Shown here piece by piece: positions 51,966 through 60,298 of a stretch of DNA of 64,000 bases. Every line of letters starts with the position of its first letter. Position 1 is the stretch's first letter. The DNA is from Flavobacterium tiangeerense (GTDB taxonomy: Bacteria; Bacteroidota; Bacteroidia; Flavobacteriales; Flavobacteriaceae). The notes beneath the pieces are model-generated. The model had not been told where the DNA came from. It did not search any database and was given only the letters and a program-made list of their open reading frames with translations. The translations under genes and the position numbers were made by a program. The stretch is from assembly GCF_007830355.1 (NCBI RefSeq), contig NZ_VLKO01000005.1, positions 1 to 64,000 on the forward strand, given 5' to 3'.

Positions 51966-52601
51966 ATGAATTTAATCACTTCCTTGTTTTTGGGTTTTAT
52001 TACCGCTTTTGTAGGCATTACACCTCCGGGTTTAATCAATATGACTGCCGCCAAAGTGAATATCAAGGAAGGCAAAAGTAGTGCCTACTGGTTTGTACTA
52101 GGAGCTGTAATTGTGATCTTTTTTCAGGCGGCCTTAGCACTTTTTTTTGCCCAATTCATCAAAGAACGTCCAGATGTTATTGTGCTCTTGCGTGAAATAG
52201 GTTTTGGAATTTTTGCTTTACTCACCATTTATTTTTTGTTTTTAGCCAAAAAACCGGTTAAGAAAAAAGACAAAATCAAGAAACGAAGTACGTCTACACG
52301 TTTTTTCTTAGGCATGCTGCTCTCTGCACTTAATTTTTTCCCTATTCCGTATTATGTGTTTGTGGGGGTTACACTTGCTTCCTACAATTTATTTTATTTT
52401 GATACTACTCATGTCTTTATTTTTGTTTCTGGGGTTGTGTTAGGGTCTTTTTTAGTCTTTTATTGTTACATTACTTTTTTTCAAAAAATTCAAGACAAGA
52501 CAGATTATCTCATGCGCAACATGAATACTATAATTGGCAGTATTACAGGTTTGATATCTCTTGTCACCTTAGTGAATATTGTTCGATACTATTGGGGATA
52601 A
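51966..52601 (+). CDS. LysE family exporter
   Basis: 211 residues from the ATG at 51966 (MNLITSLFLGFITAFVGITP). Six membrane segments (about 1-22, 38-60, 68-90, 112-134, 143-165, 180-203) with the LysE N-terminal signature GFITAFVGITPPGLINMTAA. A basic loop (KKPVKKKDKIKKRSTST, about 93-109) lies between TM3 and TM4. The family exports amino acids such as lysine, arginine, threonine or homoserine. Substrate not predictable. A TTG two codons earlier is in frame but is less likely. Confidence 0.85.
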   Translation: MNLITSLFLGFITAFVGITPPGLINMTAAKVNIKEGKSSAYWFVLGAVIVIFFQAALALFFAQFIKERPDVIVLLREIGFGIFALLTIYFLFLAKKPVKKKDKIKKRSTSTRFFLGMLLSALNFFPIPYYVFVGVTLASYNLFYFDTTHVFIFVSGVVLGSFLVFYCYITFFQKIQDKTDYLMRNMNTIIGSITGLISLVTLVNIVRYYWG

Positions 52602-52632
52602 TTCTTGTAACTCATTGTAGAACTCCACAATC

Positions 52633-52962
52633 ATGACTGATACTAATTTCTTTGAACGTGTTTATGATATCGTAAGGCAAATACCGTACGGCAAAGTAAC
52701 TTCATACGGCGCTATTGCAAAAGCGCTAGGAGCAGCGCGATCAGCCAGAATGGTGGGTTGGGCCATGAATGCATCACACACTCTTGAGGATGTACCTGCA
52801 CACAGAGTTGTCAACCGAAACGGACTATTAACGGGCAAAATGCACTTTGATGGCACCAATTTAATGCAGCAACTTCTAGAAAACGAGGGGATTGTGGTAG
52901 TAGACAACCAGATTGTTGATTTTAAGAAACATTTTTGGCAGCCCAAAACAGCTGTTGAGTAA
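52633..52962 (+). CDS. Alkyltransferase-like protein (ATL), MGMT domain without active Cys
   Basis: 109 residues, a stand-alone MGMT DNA-binding domain: FFERVYDIVRQIPYGKVTSY, a wing and helix-turn-helix (GAIAKALGAARSARMVGWAM), and PAHRVVNRNG. In true alkyltransferases the motif is PCHRV; here the Cys is Ala56. It therefore cannot accept alkyl groups. ATL proteins bind O6-alkylguanine and hand the lesion to nucleotide excision repair, so this is the likely role. It is located 31 nt after the LysE-type gene, possibly one transcript. Confidence 0.9.
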   Translation: MTDTNFFERVYDIVRQIPYGKVTSYGAIAKALGAARSARMVGWAMNASHTLEDVPAHRVVNRNGLLTGKMHFDGTNLMQQLLENEGIVVVDNQIVDFKKHFWQPKTAVE

Positions 52963-53052
52963 CAATTTTAAACTGAAAATCAGTTATAATTCCTACTGAT
53001 TGATAAATCAATAAATGCAATACAAATACTTTAAAATATTAACTTTTCATCC

Positions 53053-53060
53053 TATCTTTG
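53053..53060 (+). promoter_or_regulatory. -7 element TATCTTTG before the mrp-like gene
   Basis: TAnnTTTG element 71 nt before the ATG. The leader contains CTGA-AA-TCAG at 53065-53074, and a related AACTGA-AAA-TCAGTT lies upstream at 52971-52985; possible regulator sites, weak. Confidence 0.45.
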
Positions 53061-53131
53061 TAATCTGAAATCAGTTTAAATAAAGATAATATTCTGGTGT
53101 GCAAATACCAAGTGAAAACAGTTAACGAGAA

Positions 53132-54259
53132 ATGAAATTAGATAGAAAAGACATTCTTAAAGCTTTAGAAACAATTACTATAGCTGGCGAAGGGAAAAAT
53201 ATGGTAGAGAGTGGTGCAATTACAAACGTAATCACTTTTGGAGATGAGGTAGTTGTTGATTTAGTCTTGCATACACCAGCGATGCACATCAAGAAACGCG
53301 CTGAAGATGATATCAAAAAAACGATCCTTGAATTGGTTTCGGCTGATGCCAAAATTAAAATTAATACTAAAGTTGAAGTAGCTGATAAGCCAGAAATTAA
53401 AGGAAAATCAATACCAGGAATAAAAAATATTATAGCCGTAGCCTCTGGAAAAGGAGGAGTAGGTAAATCAACAGTTACAGCAAACCTAGCTGTAACATTA
53501 GCAAAAATGGGTTTTTCAGTAGGGATTTTAGATGCCGATATTTACGGACCATCTATGCCTATCATGTTTGATGTTGAAAATGAAAAACCAATATCAGTTA
53601 CCGTTGATGGAAGGTCTAAAATGAAACCAGTAGAAAGCTATGAGGTAAAAATTCTATCTATTGGGTTTTTTACTGCGCCAAGCCAAGCTGTAATCTGGAG
53701 AGGACCCATGGCTTCTAAAGCTTTGAACCAAATGATCTTTGATGCTGATTGGGGAGAACTTGATTTTATGCTTATTGATTTGCCTCCAGGAACAGGAGAT
53801 ATTCACTTATCTATTGTACAATCATTGCCTATTACCGGCGCCGTTGTAGTAAGTACACCACAAGCGGTTGCTTTGGCTGATGCCAAAAAAGGAGTATCCA
53901 TGTTCTTGTCTGAAGCTATCAATGTTCCTGTTTTAGGAATTATTGAAAACATGGCGTATTTCACACCCGAAGAGTTACCAGAAAACAAATATTACATCTT
54001 TGGTCAAGAAGGAGCTAAGAATCTTTCAGAGGATTTAGGCGTACCTTTCTTGGGGGAAATTCCAATTGTACAATCTATTCGCGAAGCTGGAGATTATGGT
54101 CGTCCTGCAGCCATGCAAATGGCCTCAGTAGTAGAACATATTTTTGATGAGGTAACCCGCAATGTAGTGCGAGAGGTAGTAGCTCGAAACGAGAGTTTAC
54201 CAGCCACCGAAGCAGTAAAAATAACAACAATGGCCGGTTGCTCAGCTGTAAAAAAATAA
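53132..54259 (+). CDS. Mrp/NBP35-type Fe-S cluster carrier ATPase
   Basis: 375 residues. An N-terminal MIP18/DUF59 domain (about 1-85) is joined to a ParA-like ATPase with P-loop ASGKGGVGKST (104-114), DADIYGPSMP, and LIDLPPGTGD. It moves [4Fe-4S] clusters to target proteins. In most bacterial Mrp proteins a CxxC between NM and GxEGA binds the cluster; here the stretch ENMAYFTPEELPENKYYIFG has none, and the only nearby Cys is in the tail (MAGCSAVKK). This form is common in Bacteroidota. The nifU-domain gene follows by 69 nt and ferredoxin a little further. Confidence 0.9.
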   Translation: MKLDRKDILKALETITIAGEGKNMVESGAITNVITFGDEVVVDLVLHTPAMHIKKRAEDDIKKTILELVSADAKIKINTKVEVADKPEIKGKSIPGIKNIIAVASGKGGVGKSTVTANLAVTLAKMGFSVGILDADIYGPSMPIMFDVENEKPISVTVDGRSKMKPVESYEVKILSIGFFTAPSQAVIWRGPMASKALNQMIFDADWGELDFMLIDLPPGTGDIHLSIVQSLPITGAVVVSTPQAVALADAKKGVSMFLSEAINVPVLGIIENMAYFTPEELPENKYYIFGQEGAKNLSEDLGVPFLGEIPIVQSIREAGDYGRPAAMQMASVVEHIFDEVTRNVVREVVARNESLPATEAVKITTMAGCSAVKK

Positions 54260-54328
54260 TATTAGAATCTTTTGAAAATGATTTATAATCTTTCAATTTT
54301 CTAATCTTTCAATCTTTAAATAAAGAAA

Positions 54329-54568
54329 ATGACAACAGAAGAATTAACAATAGAAGTTCAAAAAGCACTCGAAGAAATAAGACCTTTCTTGAATTCAGAT
54401 GGCGGCGATATTACACTTATCTCCATTGAAGATGACAAACATGTAAAGGTTCGTCTTGAAGGAGCTTGCACCAGTTGTAGCGTAAACCAAATGACGCTGC
54501 GAGCAGGTGTTGAAACAACCATCAAAAAATTTGCTCCTCAAATAGAGACTGTTGTCAATATTTTATAA
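54329..54568 (+). CDS. NifU C-terminal-domain Fe-S scaffold
   Basis: 79 residues, a stand-alone NifU C-terminal domain. The cluster-binding CxxC is Cys47-Cys50 in GACTSCSVNQMTLRAGVE, and the start EIRPFLNSDGGDITLISIED is typical of Nfu. It assembles or carries [4Fe-4S] clusters for target proteins. Between the mrp-like gene and ferredoxin it supports an Fe-S assembly group. A long inverted repeat and a second repeat unit follow (54583-54700). Confidence 0.92.
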   Translation: MTTEELTIEVQKALEEIRPFLNSDGGDITLISIEDDKHVKVRLEGACTSCSVNQMTLRAGVETTIKKFAPQIETVVNIL

Positions 54569-54735
54569 CATCAGTATGGCGTGACCCTTTTATTAAAATA
54601 GGCTACCAGTAGTACAACTGAGTGGCCTATTTCAATAAAACGGTCAGGCTATCCGCTCCGCTTTGGCGGATTGCTTCTATCCTTCACGCGGGCGCAACTA
54701 ACAACATAATCGTAACACACACACACTAGAATAGC
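54569..54735. repeat. Long inverted repeat and GCTATCCG-type repeat between nifU and ferredoxin genes
   Basis: Arms of 21 bases start GACCCTTTTATT (54583-54603) and match, inverted, 54625-54645 with two differences. They are followed by TCAGGCTATCCGCTCCGCTT with a small stem TCCGC/GCGGA. The GCTATCCG core recurs at 41393-41401 (TGCTATCCG). Confidence 0.6.
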
Positions 54736-55053
54736 ATGGATGTATTAATCAAAATAAAAGATAGAGAAGGAGTAGTGCATGAATTACAAGCTCCTACAGA
54801 TATGGCAATGAATATTATGGAGCTTTGTAAAGCTTATGAACTTCCTGTAGAAGGAACTTGTGGCGGTATGGCTATGTGTGCTTCTTGCCAATGCTATGTT
54901 TTAAATGATGTTGCCCTGCCAGAAATGGGTGATGATGAAGAGGCTATGCTGTCTGAAGCTTTTTATGTTAAATCAAACAGCCGTTTGGGATGCCAAATCC
55001 CAATTACCGAAGAGTTAGAAGGATTAGAGTTAGAACTAGCTCCTGAAAATTAA
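54736..55053 (+). CDS. [2Fe-2S] ferredoxin, adrenodoxin type
   Basis: 105 residues. The cluster ligands are Cys42, Cys48, Cys51 and Cys86, spacing CX5CX2CX34C, the adrenodoxin/ISC ferredoxin pattern. GTCGGMAMCASCQCYV and ELPVEG surround them. It passes electrons to Fe-S assembly or monooxygenase partners. It lies after the mrp-like and nifU genes, 167 nt away, with a repeat between, and ends at a perfect terminator that isolates it from the next operon. Confidence 0.92.
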   Translation: MDVLIKIKDREGVVHELQAPTDMAMNIMELCKAYELPVEGTCGGMAMCASCQCYVLNDVALPEMGDDEEAMLSEAFYVKSNSRLGCQIPITEELEGLELELAPEN

Positions 55054-55075
55054 GCAAAAGTTACCACCAACATAC

Positions 55076-55111
55076 AACCTCAAATAATGAAAATTATTTG
55101 AGGTTTTTTTT
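55076..55111 (+). terminator. Terminator between ferredoxin and the SpeD operon
   Basis: Perfect 13-bp stem AACCTCAAATAAT / ATTATTTGAGGTT with GAAA loop and a run of T. Confidence 0.9.
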
Positions 55112-55177
55112 TATTCAAAATAAAAGAGATATATTCGTACAGTACAAAATCACATTTCAATTTTTCATTACGAATAC

Positions 55178-55540
55178 ATGAACCTTACGACCTATTCTCC
55201 TGGATTGCATAAACTAGTTACCTTGCAAGTTCAGGACTCTCAAAAATTAACGGATAGTGCCGGTTTCACTAAGGTTACAGAAGAAATTTTGACTCAATTT
55301 TCGCTAGAAAAAGTAGGTGTCGTAGTTCATGATTTCGAAAATAGGAGTTTCACTATTTCATTTTGCCTCAAAGAATCCCACATTTGTATTCACACTTGGC
55401 CAGAGTACAACCAGCTCACTTTAGATGTCTATTTGTGCAATTATTTACAAGACAATTCACAAAAAGTAAAAGATGTAATGGCTGCCTATGTGGCTTATTT
55501 TGATGGGGTGCTTATAAAAGATTTCGAAATTAACAGATAA
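55178..55540 (+). CDS. S-adenosylmethionine decarboxylase, SpeD-like (short prokaryotic form)
   Basis: 120 residues, like the small Thermotoga/Bacillus-type SpeD. Self-cleavage between Glu66 and Ser67 (KESHICIHTWPE) makes the pyruvoyl group. The proton donors are His72 and Cys87, keeping the exact spacing (Ser, +5, +20) of the Thermotoga enzyme (Ser63, His68, Cys83). It forms decarboxylated SAM, the aminopropyl donor. It is the first gene of a seven-gene operon ending at 61298. The DUF4178 gene begins 5 nt after its stop. The product must be consumed by the spermidine-synthase-like gene at 57178. Confidence 0.9.
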   Translation: MNLTTYSPGLHKLVTLQVQDSQKLTDSAGFTKVTEEILTQFSLEKVGVVVHDFENRSFTISFCLKESHICIHTWPEYNQLTLDVYLCNYLQDNSQKVKDVMAAYVAYFDGVLIKDFEINR

Positions 55541-55545
55541 TACGT

Positions 55546-56760
55546 ATGGAAGTTACCTGTACAAATTGCAATCATACCACACAATTAGATCTAAACTTTG
55601 ATGTAAAAATCTATGCGTGTACCAATTGCGTTTATGTTTATCAAGAACGAGATGGTTTACGATTTAAAGATCAATTAAGACCATTTACATTTTCAGATCA
55701 ATTACAAGTGGGTCAAGTAGGTATTTTTAACAATACCGATTACACCATTACGGGGATTTTGGTCAAAGAAAATGAAGGATTTGAATGGACGGAATACATC
55801 CTGCAAGGCAAAGAAAATTTTTTATATCTATCCGAAGCCGATGGGCACTGGATCATTCTTGAAGAAATAGAATTTGCTTCAAAAGTAGGGAATCATCCAT
55901 TAACGGTTGATTATGAAGAACTAACTTTTGACAGATACGATTATTTTTATCCCAAATTAATAGCGGCTCGCGGTTTTTTTGACTTTGATATTTTTGAGAA
56001 AGCAGAGCTCATTGAATATATAAATCCGCCTCAAGTACTTTCTTTTGAACGAAATGGAAGTGAACAAAATGCTTTTTTGGGGAAACACATTTCTAAAGCA
56101 GCAATTAAAAAAGCTTTCAAAGCTTCTTATTTACCCACTAAAGTTGGTGTAGGAATGGTGCAGCCTTTTCTGTTTAACTTGCGTAATTTAGCCATTACTC
56201 TATGCTGTGTTTTAGCATTAATTTTAGTGTCTAATTGGTATTTGAACAAAGAGCGTGTTCGAACAGAAGTCCTGGATACCCAATTAGCATTGGCAAACTT
56301 TAATTCTAAAGATTTTGTAAGTCCTAGTTTTACCCTTACCGGTAGCGCTGCACCATTAAAGGTACAATTGTATGCACCCGTGAGCAATTCGTGGGTCAAT
56401 GTTCAAGTAGCACTTATCAATGAAAAAACAGGTGAAGAAGTCTACGCTAGTAAAGATATTGAGCATTATTCAGGCTACACAGATGGTGAGTCATGGTCCG
56501 AAGGTTCAAATTCGGAGGAGTTTAATTTGTGTGGTATTCCTGCGGGAACCTATCATTTGAACATCACCCCAATGAAAGCTCCTGAAGATGTGAATAGTGA
56601 TTTTATAAATGTAAAAGTGGTTTGGAGCGAGCCTTCATCCAGAAATATTTGGCTCATTTTAATAATTATGGTTGTTTTTGTACTGATCTTGTATTATATA
56701 GAGAAAAATTTCGAAGCTAAAAGATGGGGAGAAACTAACGAGTCTTTTTTTAATTCTTAA
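55546..56760 (+). CDS. DUF4178 zinc-ribbon membrane protein
   Basis: 404 residues. An N-terminal zinc ribbon has Cys5/Cys8 and Cys25/Cys28 (CTNC repeats). A DUF4178-like beta domain follows (about 45-200; VGIFNNTDYTITGILVKENE, EWTEYILQGKENFLYLSEAD, GHWIILEEI). A transmembrane segment (about 217-236) is followed by an external beta-rich domain (about 250-370) and a second TM (about 370-390) with a short tail. DUF4178 proteins are found with SpeD/SpeE-like and DUF350 genes, but their activity is not known. The topology suggests that the ribbon is cytoplasmic and the middle domain periplasmic. 5 nt after speD, 2 nt before the next gene. Confidence 0.8.
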   Translation: MEVTCTNCNHTTQLDLNFDVKIYACTNCVYVYQERDGLRFKDQLRPFTFSDQLQVGQVGIFNNTDYTITGILVKENEGFEWTEYILQGKENFLYLSEADGHWIILEEIEFASKVGNHPLTVDYEELTFDRYDYFYPKLIAARGFFDFDIFEKAELIEYINPPQVLSFERNGSEQNAFLGKHISKAAIKKAFKASYLPTKVGVGMVQPFLFNLRNLAITLCCVLALILVSNWYLNKERVRTEVLDTQLALANFNSKDFVSPSFTLTGSAAPLKVQLYAPVSNSWVNVQVALINEKTGEEVYASKDIEHYSGYTDGESWSEGSNSEEFNLCGIPAGTYHLNITPMKAPEDVNSDFINVKVVWSEPSSRNIWLILIIMVVFVLILYYIEKNFEAKRWGETNESFFNS

Positions 56761-56762
56761 GT

Positions 56763-56948
56763 ATGGATAAGATTTTAGATTTTATGCGCAGTAATGCTCT
56801 TTCACTTGTGATAGGAGCTATTTTTTACGCTTTGTTTTTATATTACAACACCTCTGGCAGTCAGCTATGTGATTGCGAATCTACCGAAAATTATAAACCG
56901 TCATCTGTACACTCACGTGGTGCAGTAAACCGTTTTTATCATAAATAA
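56763..56948 (+). CDS. Small single-pass membrane protein of the SpeD operon
   Basis: 61 residues. One transmembrane helix (about 12-30, ALSLVIGAIFYALFLYYN) is followed by a soluble tail SGSQLCDCESTENYKPSSVH with a CDC motif. No family recognised. The gene begins 2 nt after the DUF4178 stop and is followed 21 nt later by DUF350, so it is read with them. The Cys pair next to the membrane could bind a metal or be lipid-modified; this is only a guess. Confidence 0.65.
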   Translation: MDKILDFMRSNALSLVIGAIFYALFLYYNTSGSQLCDCESTENYKPSSVHSRGAVNRFYHK

Positions 56949-56969
56949 ATTAATTTTAAACTATCAAAT

Positions 56970-57185
56970 ATGGATTTTATCGCTTCAAAACCTATTTTAA
57001 ACTCGCTTGTTTTTTCACTTTTAGGAATTATCATTTTGCTGATAGCGTACTTTATTATTGAAAAACTAACTCCCGAGAATACTTGGAAACAAATTACAGA
57101 AAAAAATAATACCGCTGTAGCTATTGTCTTTGGTGCACTTATTATTGGTTTTTCAATGATTATTAGTGCCGCAATACATGGGTAA
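56970..57185 (+). CDS. DUF350 membrane protein
   Basis: 71 residues, two transmembrane helices (about 10-30, NSLVFSLLGIIILLIAYFII; about 48-70, AVAIVFGALIIGFSMIISAA) with a short loop carrying KLTPENTWKQITEKNNTA. DUF350 members (YjfL and relatives) usually have one or more such pairs; this has one pair, half the YjfL length. They occur with glutathionylspermidine- or polyamine-related genes in many bacteria, but their function is unproven. The end overlaps the next gene by 8 bp. Confidence 0.8.
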   Translation: MDFIASKPILNSLVFSLLGIIILLIAYFIIEKLTPENTWKQITEKNNTAVAIVFGALIIGFSMIISAAIHG

Positions 57186-58695
57186 AAAATTTTTAAAGTT
57201 TGAATACCTGCTGCTTTTTGCTGTTTTTACAATTGCAACTTGTGGTTTGGTATATGAATTGGTTGCAGGAACATTGGCCAGTTACTTATTAGGCGATTCG
57301 GTAAAACAGTTTTCGTTTATCATAGGGGTTTATCTTTTCGCTATGGGAGTGGGTTCTTATTTTGCTAAATTCCTAACAAAGAACATGCTCAACACTTTTG
57401 TAGAAATTGAAATCTTGGTTGGGCTTATCGGTGGTTTAAGTTCTGTTGTACTGTTCTTGCTGTTTGAGAGCGTATACTCTTTTCAATTTATTTTATACCT
57501 GTTAGTGTTTATAACGGGCTGTCTTGTGGGACTTGAAATCCCATTGTTGATGAACATTTTAAAAGACAAAGTACAGTTTAGAGACTTGGTTTCTAATGTG
57601 TTTACTTTTGATTATATCGGAGCATTATTGGCATCCATATTATTTCCGTTAGTGTTGGTTCCTAAACTCGGAATCATGGGAACTTCCTTGTTTTTTGGGA
57701 TGATCAACGTGAGTATTGCCATTGCCTTGTGCTTTCTTTTAAAAGCCGAATTGAAGAGCGTGTATCTATTAAGGACGAAAGCCATTGGAGCTTTCTTAAT
57801 CTTGTTTATAGTGTACTTGTTTTCAAATTCTATTTTGTCGTATTCTGAAGGGAAACTGTACGGTGAAAACATTATTTACTCAAATGCAACTCCCTACCAG
57901 CGCATTGTGCTTACTCATAACAAGAGCGATTACCGCTTATACTTGAATAATAATTTGCAATTCAGTTCAACAGATGAATACCGATATCATGAAGCACTGG
58001 TGCATCCTGCTATGTCTATGGCCAAAAAAGTAGATAATGTGTTGGTTTTAGGCGGTGGAGACGGATTAGCCGTTCGAGAAATTTTGAAATACAAAGATGT
58101 AAAGCATGTCACTCTTGTAGATCTTGATGAAGGAATGACCAAGTTGTTTCAAACCAATTCTGTTTTGACTAAATTCAATCAAAATTCCTTGAATAATGCC
58201 AAAGTAGAAGTACTCAACAAAGATGCTTTTGTATGGGCTAAGAATACCAAAAAACAATATGATGTAGTGGTGGTGGACTTTCCAGATCCTTCAAATTACA
58301 GTTTAGGGAAGTTGTATTCTTGGAGTTTTTACAGTACCCTCAAACAAATTTTAACTCCTGATGCCGTGGTGGTAGTGCAAACAACCTCGCCGTATTTTGC
58401 TCCAAAATCGTTTTGGTGTATCAATAAAACCATGATGGAAGTTTTTCCTCAGGTGGATGCGTATCACGCCTATGTTCCTTCTTTTGGAGAATGGGGATTT
58501 TCAATTGCTATGAATGGGTTTCAAACTAATTTTAACACCGTAAACAGGCAAGTAGAAGGGTTGCGTTTTTACAATTATCAGTTTGATAAATTCAATTATT
58601 TTGCCAAAGATATGATTTCAAAAGACATTGAAATCAATCGATTAGATAACCAAATTTTAGTGCGCTACTTTGATGAAGAATGGGGAAAATTATAA
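57178..58695 (+). CDS. Membrane-fused spermidine synthase-like aminopropyltransferase
   Basis: 505 residues from the ATG at 57178. The first about 220 residues hold seven hydrophobic segments; the last about 270 form a spermidine-synthase domain with motif LVLGGGDGLAVRE (about 289-301), TLVDLDEGMTKLF, and the active-site region VVDFPDPSNYSLGKLYSWSF (catalytic Asp). The usual pattern is D(S/A)xDP; this membrane family has DxPDP. It would transfer aminopropyl from decarboxylated SAM to an unknown amine near the membrane. It overlaps the DUF350 gene by 8 bp and the flavin oxidase gene by 23 bp. A GTG four codons earlier is in frame but is less likely. Confidence 0.87.
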   Translation: MGKKFLKFEYLLLFAVFTIATCGLVYELVAGTLASYLLGDSVKQFSFIIGVYLFAMGVGSYFAKFLTKNMLNTFVEIEILVGLIGGLSSVVLFLLFESVYSFQFILYLLVFITGCLVGLEIPLLMNILKDKVQFRDLVSNVFTFDYIGALLASILFPLVLVPKLGIMGTSLFFGMINVSIAIALCFLLKAELKSVYLLRTKAIGAFLILFIVYLFSNSILSYSEGKLYGENIIYSNATPYQRIVLTHNKSDYRLYLNNNLQFSSTDEYRYHEALVHPAMSMAKKVDNVLVLGGGDGLAVREILKYKDVKHVTLVDLDEGMTKLFQTNSVLTKFNQNSLNNAKVEVLNKDAFVWAKNTKKQYDVVVVDFPDPSNYSLGKLYSWSFYSTLKQILTPDAVVVVQTTSPYFAPKSFWCINKTMMEVFPQVDAYHAYVPSFGEWGFSIAMNGFQTNFNTVNRQVEGLRFYNYQFDKFNYFAKDMISKDIEINRLDNQILVRYFDEEWGKL

Positions 58696-60298
58696 TACCT
58701 CGAGACGCTTTTTTGTAAAGACGGTTGCATTAGCTTTATTAGCAGTTCCATTTTTACAGGCATGTCAAGAAAAGGTAATTCAGGTTCTTATTCGTTTGTC
58801 TGGCACCAATCATATTTTGGGGCACCGATTGCGCACCAAAAACTTTCCAAAACCAACCAAACAAATTCATATTCCCTATTTAATTGTAGGAGGTGGAATA
58901 TCTGCACTAAGTGCTGCTAGGCAATTTTCAAAAAAAGGAATTCATGATTTTTTAGTGGTGGAATTAGAAAATCATTTGGGAGGAAATTCATCAAGTGGAG
59001 AAAATAAGTATTCTAAATATCCGCTAGGAGCGCACTACTTACCATTACCTAATAAATCCGATCAAGAACTGCTTGATTTTCTAGAGGAAGAAGCCATTAT
59101 TCAAGGTTATGATCATAAGGGTTTTCCAATATTTGATGTGCAACAACTCACATTTGCACCAGATGAAAGATTGTTTTATAGAAACAATTGGCAGGAAGGT
59201 TTGGTACCAAAAACAGGAAACACGCCAAATGAGGATGCACAAATTCAAGATTTTTTCTTGAAGATGAGCACTTTTAGAGCGGGTAAAGATAAGAACGGAG
59301 TGTATTATTTTGATATTCCGTTATCCAAATCTTCTCAGGAACCATCCATACGAGCTTTAGATAAATTGACAATGCAACAATGGATCACGCAAGAAGGATA
59401 CACAGCGCAACCACTCTTGAATTATATTGATTATTGCTGTAGAGATGATTTTGGTTTGGGGATCAAAGAAGTTTCGGCTTGGGCCGGTATTCACTACTTT
59501 GCAGCTCGTAAGCAGGACACGGCTCCAGATGGAAATGATACCGTACTTACTTGGCCAGAAGGCAATGCACGTTTGGCTTCACATTTAAAGAAATATACTC
59601 ATTCTAAAACACTAACCAATCACATTGTATTTGATGTAAAAATTGAAAACAATAAAGTAATTGCTGCCACATTTGATGCGCAAAATCAATCTTCACTTGA
59701 GATAATTGCCGATAAGGTTATTATGGCTACACCTCAGTTTGTCAATCAATACTTTTTTAAGGATCGAAAAAAAATCACCAAAGATTTTCACTACGCGCCT
59801 TGGTTTTTGGCAACTCTCGTAGTTTCAGAACTTCCAGATAATGGTAGTTTTCCCTTGTGCTGGGACAATGTAATTTATGGTTCAAAAGGGTTGGGGTATA
59901 TCTACGACCAACACCAAACGGTACAGCAAATCCAACCGAAGAAAGTGATTACGTATTATTATAGTTTTTCAACACTTGAGATTAAGAAAAACCGCCGACT
60001 GTTGTACTCCCAAAAAGAAAACTATTGGAAACAAATAGTTCTTGACGATTTAAAAATGGCGCATCCCACCATTGAAAGTTTTATAGAGGACATACACATT
60101 CATCGTTTGGGACATGGAATGATTAGTCCTGTTCCGGATTTTATTTTTGGTCAAGCCAAAAAAGAAGCTTCAGCTAGCATTGATAATCGGATTTTCTTTG
60201 CTCATTCTGATTTGGCTGGAATTTCAATTTTTGAAGAAGCATTTCATCAAGGTATTAACATTGTAAACACAATTCTAGATGGAGCAGCCGTGGATTGA
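58673..60298 (+). CDS. Tat-exported lipoprotein flavin oxidoreductase (amine-oxidase-like)
   Basis: 541 residues from the ATG at 58673. The signal has a twin-arginine motif SRRFFVK (10-16), a hydrophobic core, and a lipobox LQAC with Cys31, so it should be exported folded and lipid-anchored. An FAD-binding Rossmann motif is IVGGGISALSAARQF (71-85), with HLGGNSSSG following. The C-terminal end ISIFEEAFHQGINIVNTIL matches the last helix of flavin amine oxidases/desaturases. It overlaps the aminopropyltransferase gene by 23 bp. I infer a periplasmic oxidase or dehydrogenase acting on an amine or the product of its neighbour. The CQEKVIQ after Cys31 is an unusual short linker. Confidence 0.8.
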   Translation: MKNGENYNTSRRFFVKTVALALLAVPFLQACQEKVIQVLIRLSGTNHILGHRLRTKNFPKPTKQIHIPYLIVGGGISALSAARQFSKKGIHDFLVVELENHLGGNSSSGENKYSKYPLGAHYLPLPNKSDQELLDFLEEEAIIQGYDHKGFPIFDVQQLTFAPDERLFYRNNWQEGLVPKTGNTPNEDAQIQDFFLKMSTFRAGKDKNGVYYFDIPLSKSSQEPSIRALDKLTMQQWITQEGYTAQPLLNYIDYCCRDDFGLGIKEVSAWAGIHYFAARKQDTAPDGNDTVLTWPEGNARLASHLKKYTHSKTLTNHIVFDVKIENNKVIAATFDAQNQSSLEIIADKVIMATPQFVNQYFFKDRKKITKDFHYAPWFLATLVVSELPDNGSFPLCWDNVIYGSKGLGYIYDQHQTVQQIQPKKVITYYYSFSTLEIKKNRRLLYSQKENYWKQIVLDDLKMAHPTIESFIEDIHIHRLGHGMISPVPDFIFGQAKKEASASIDNRIFFAHSDLAGISIFEEAFHQGINIVNTILDGAAVD

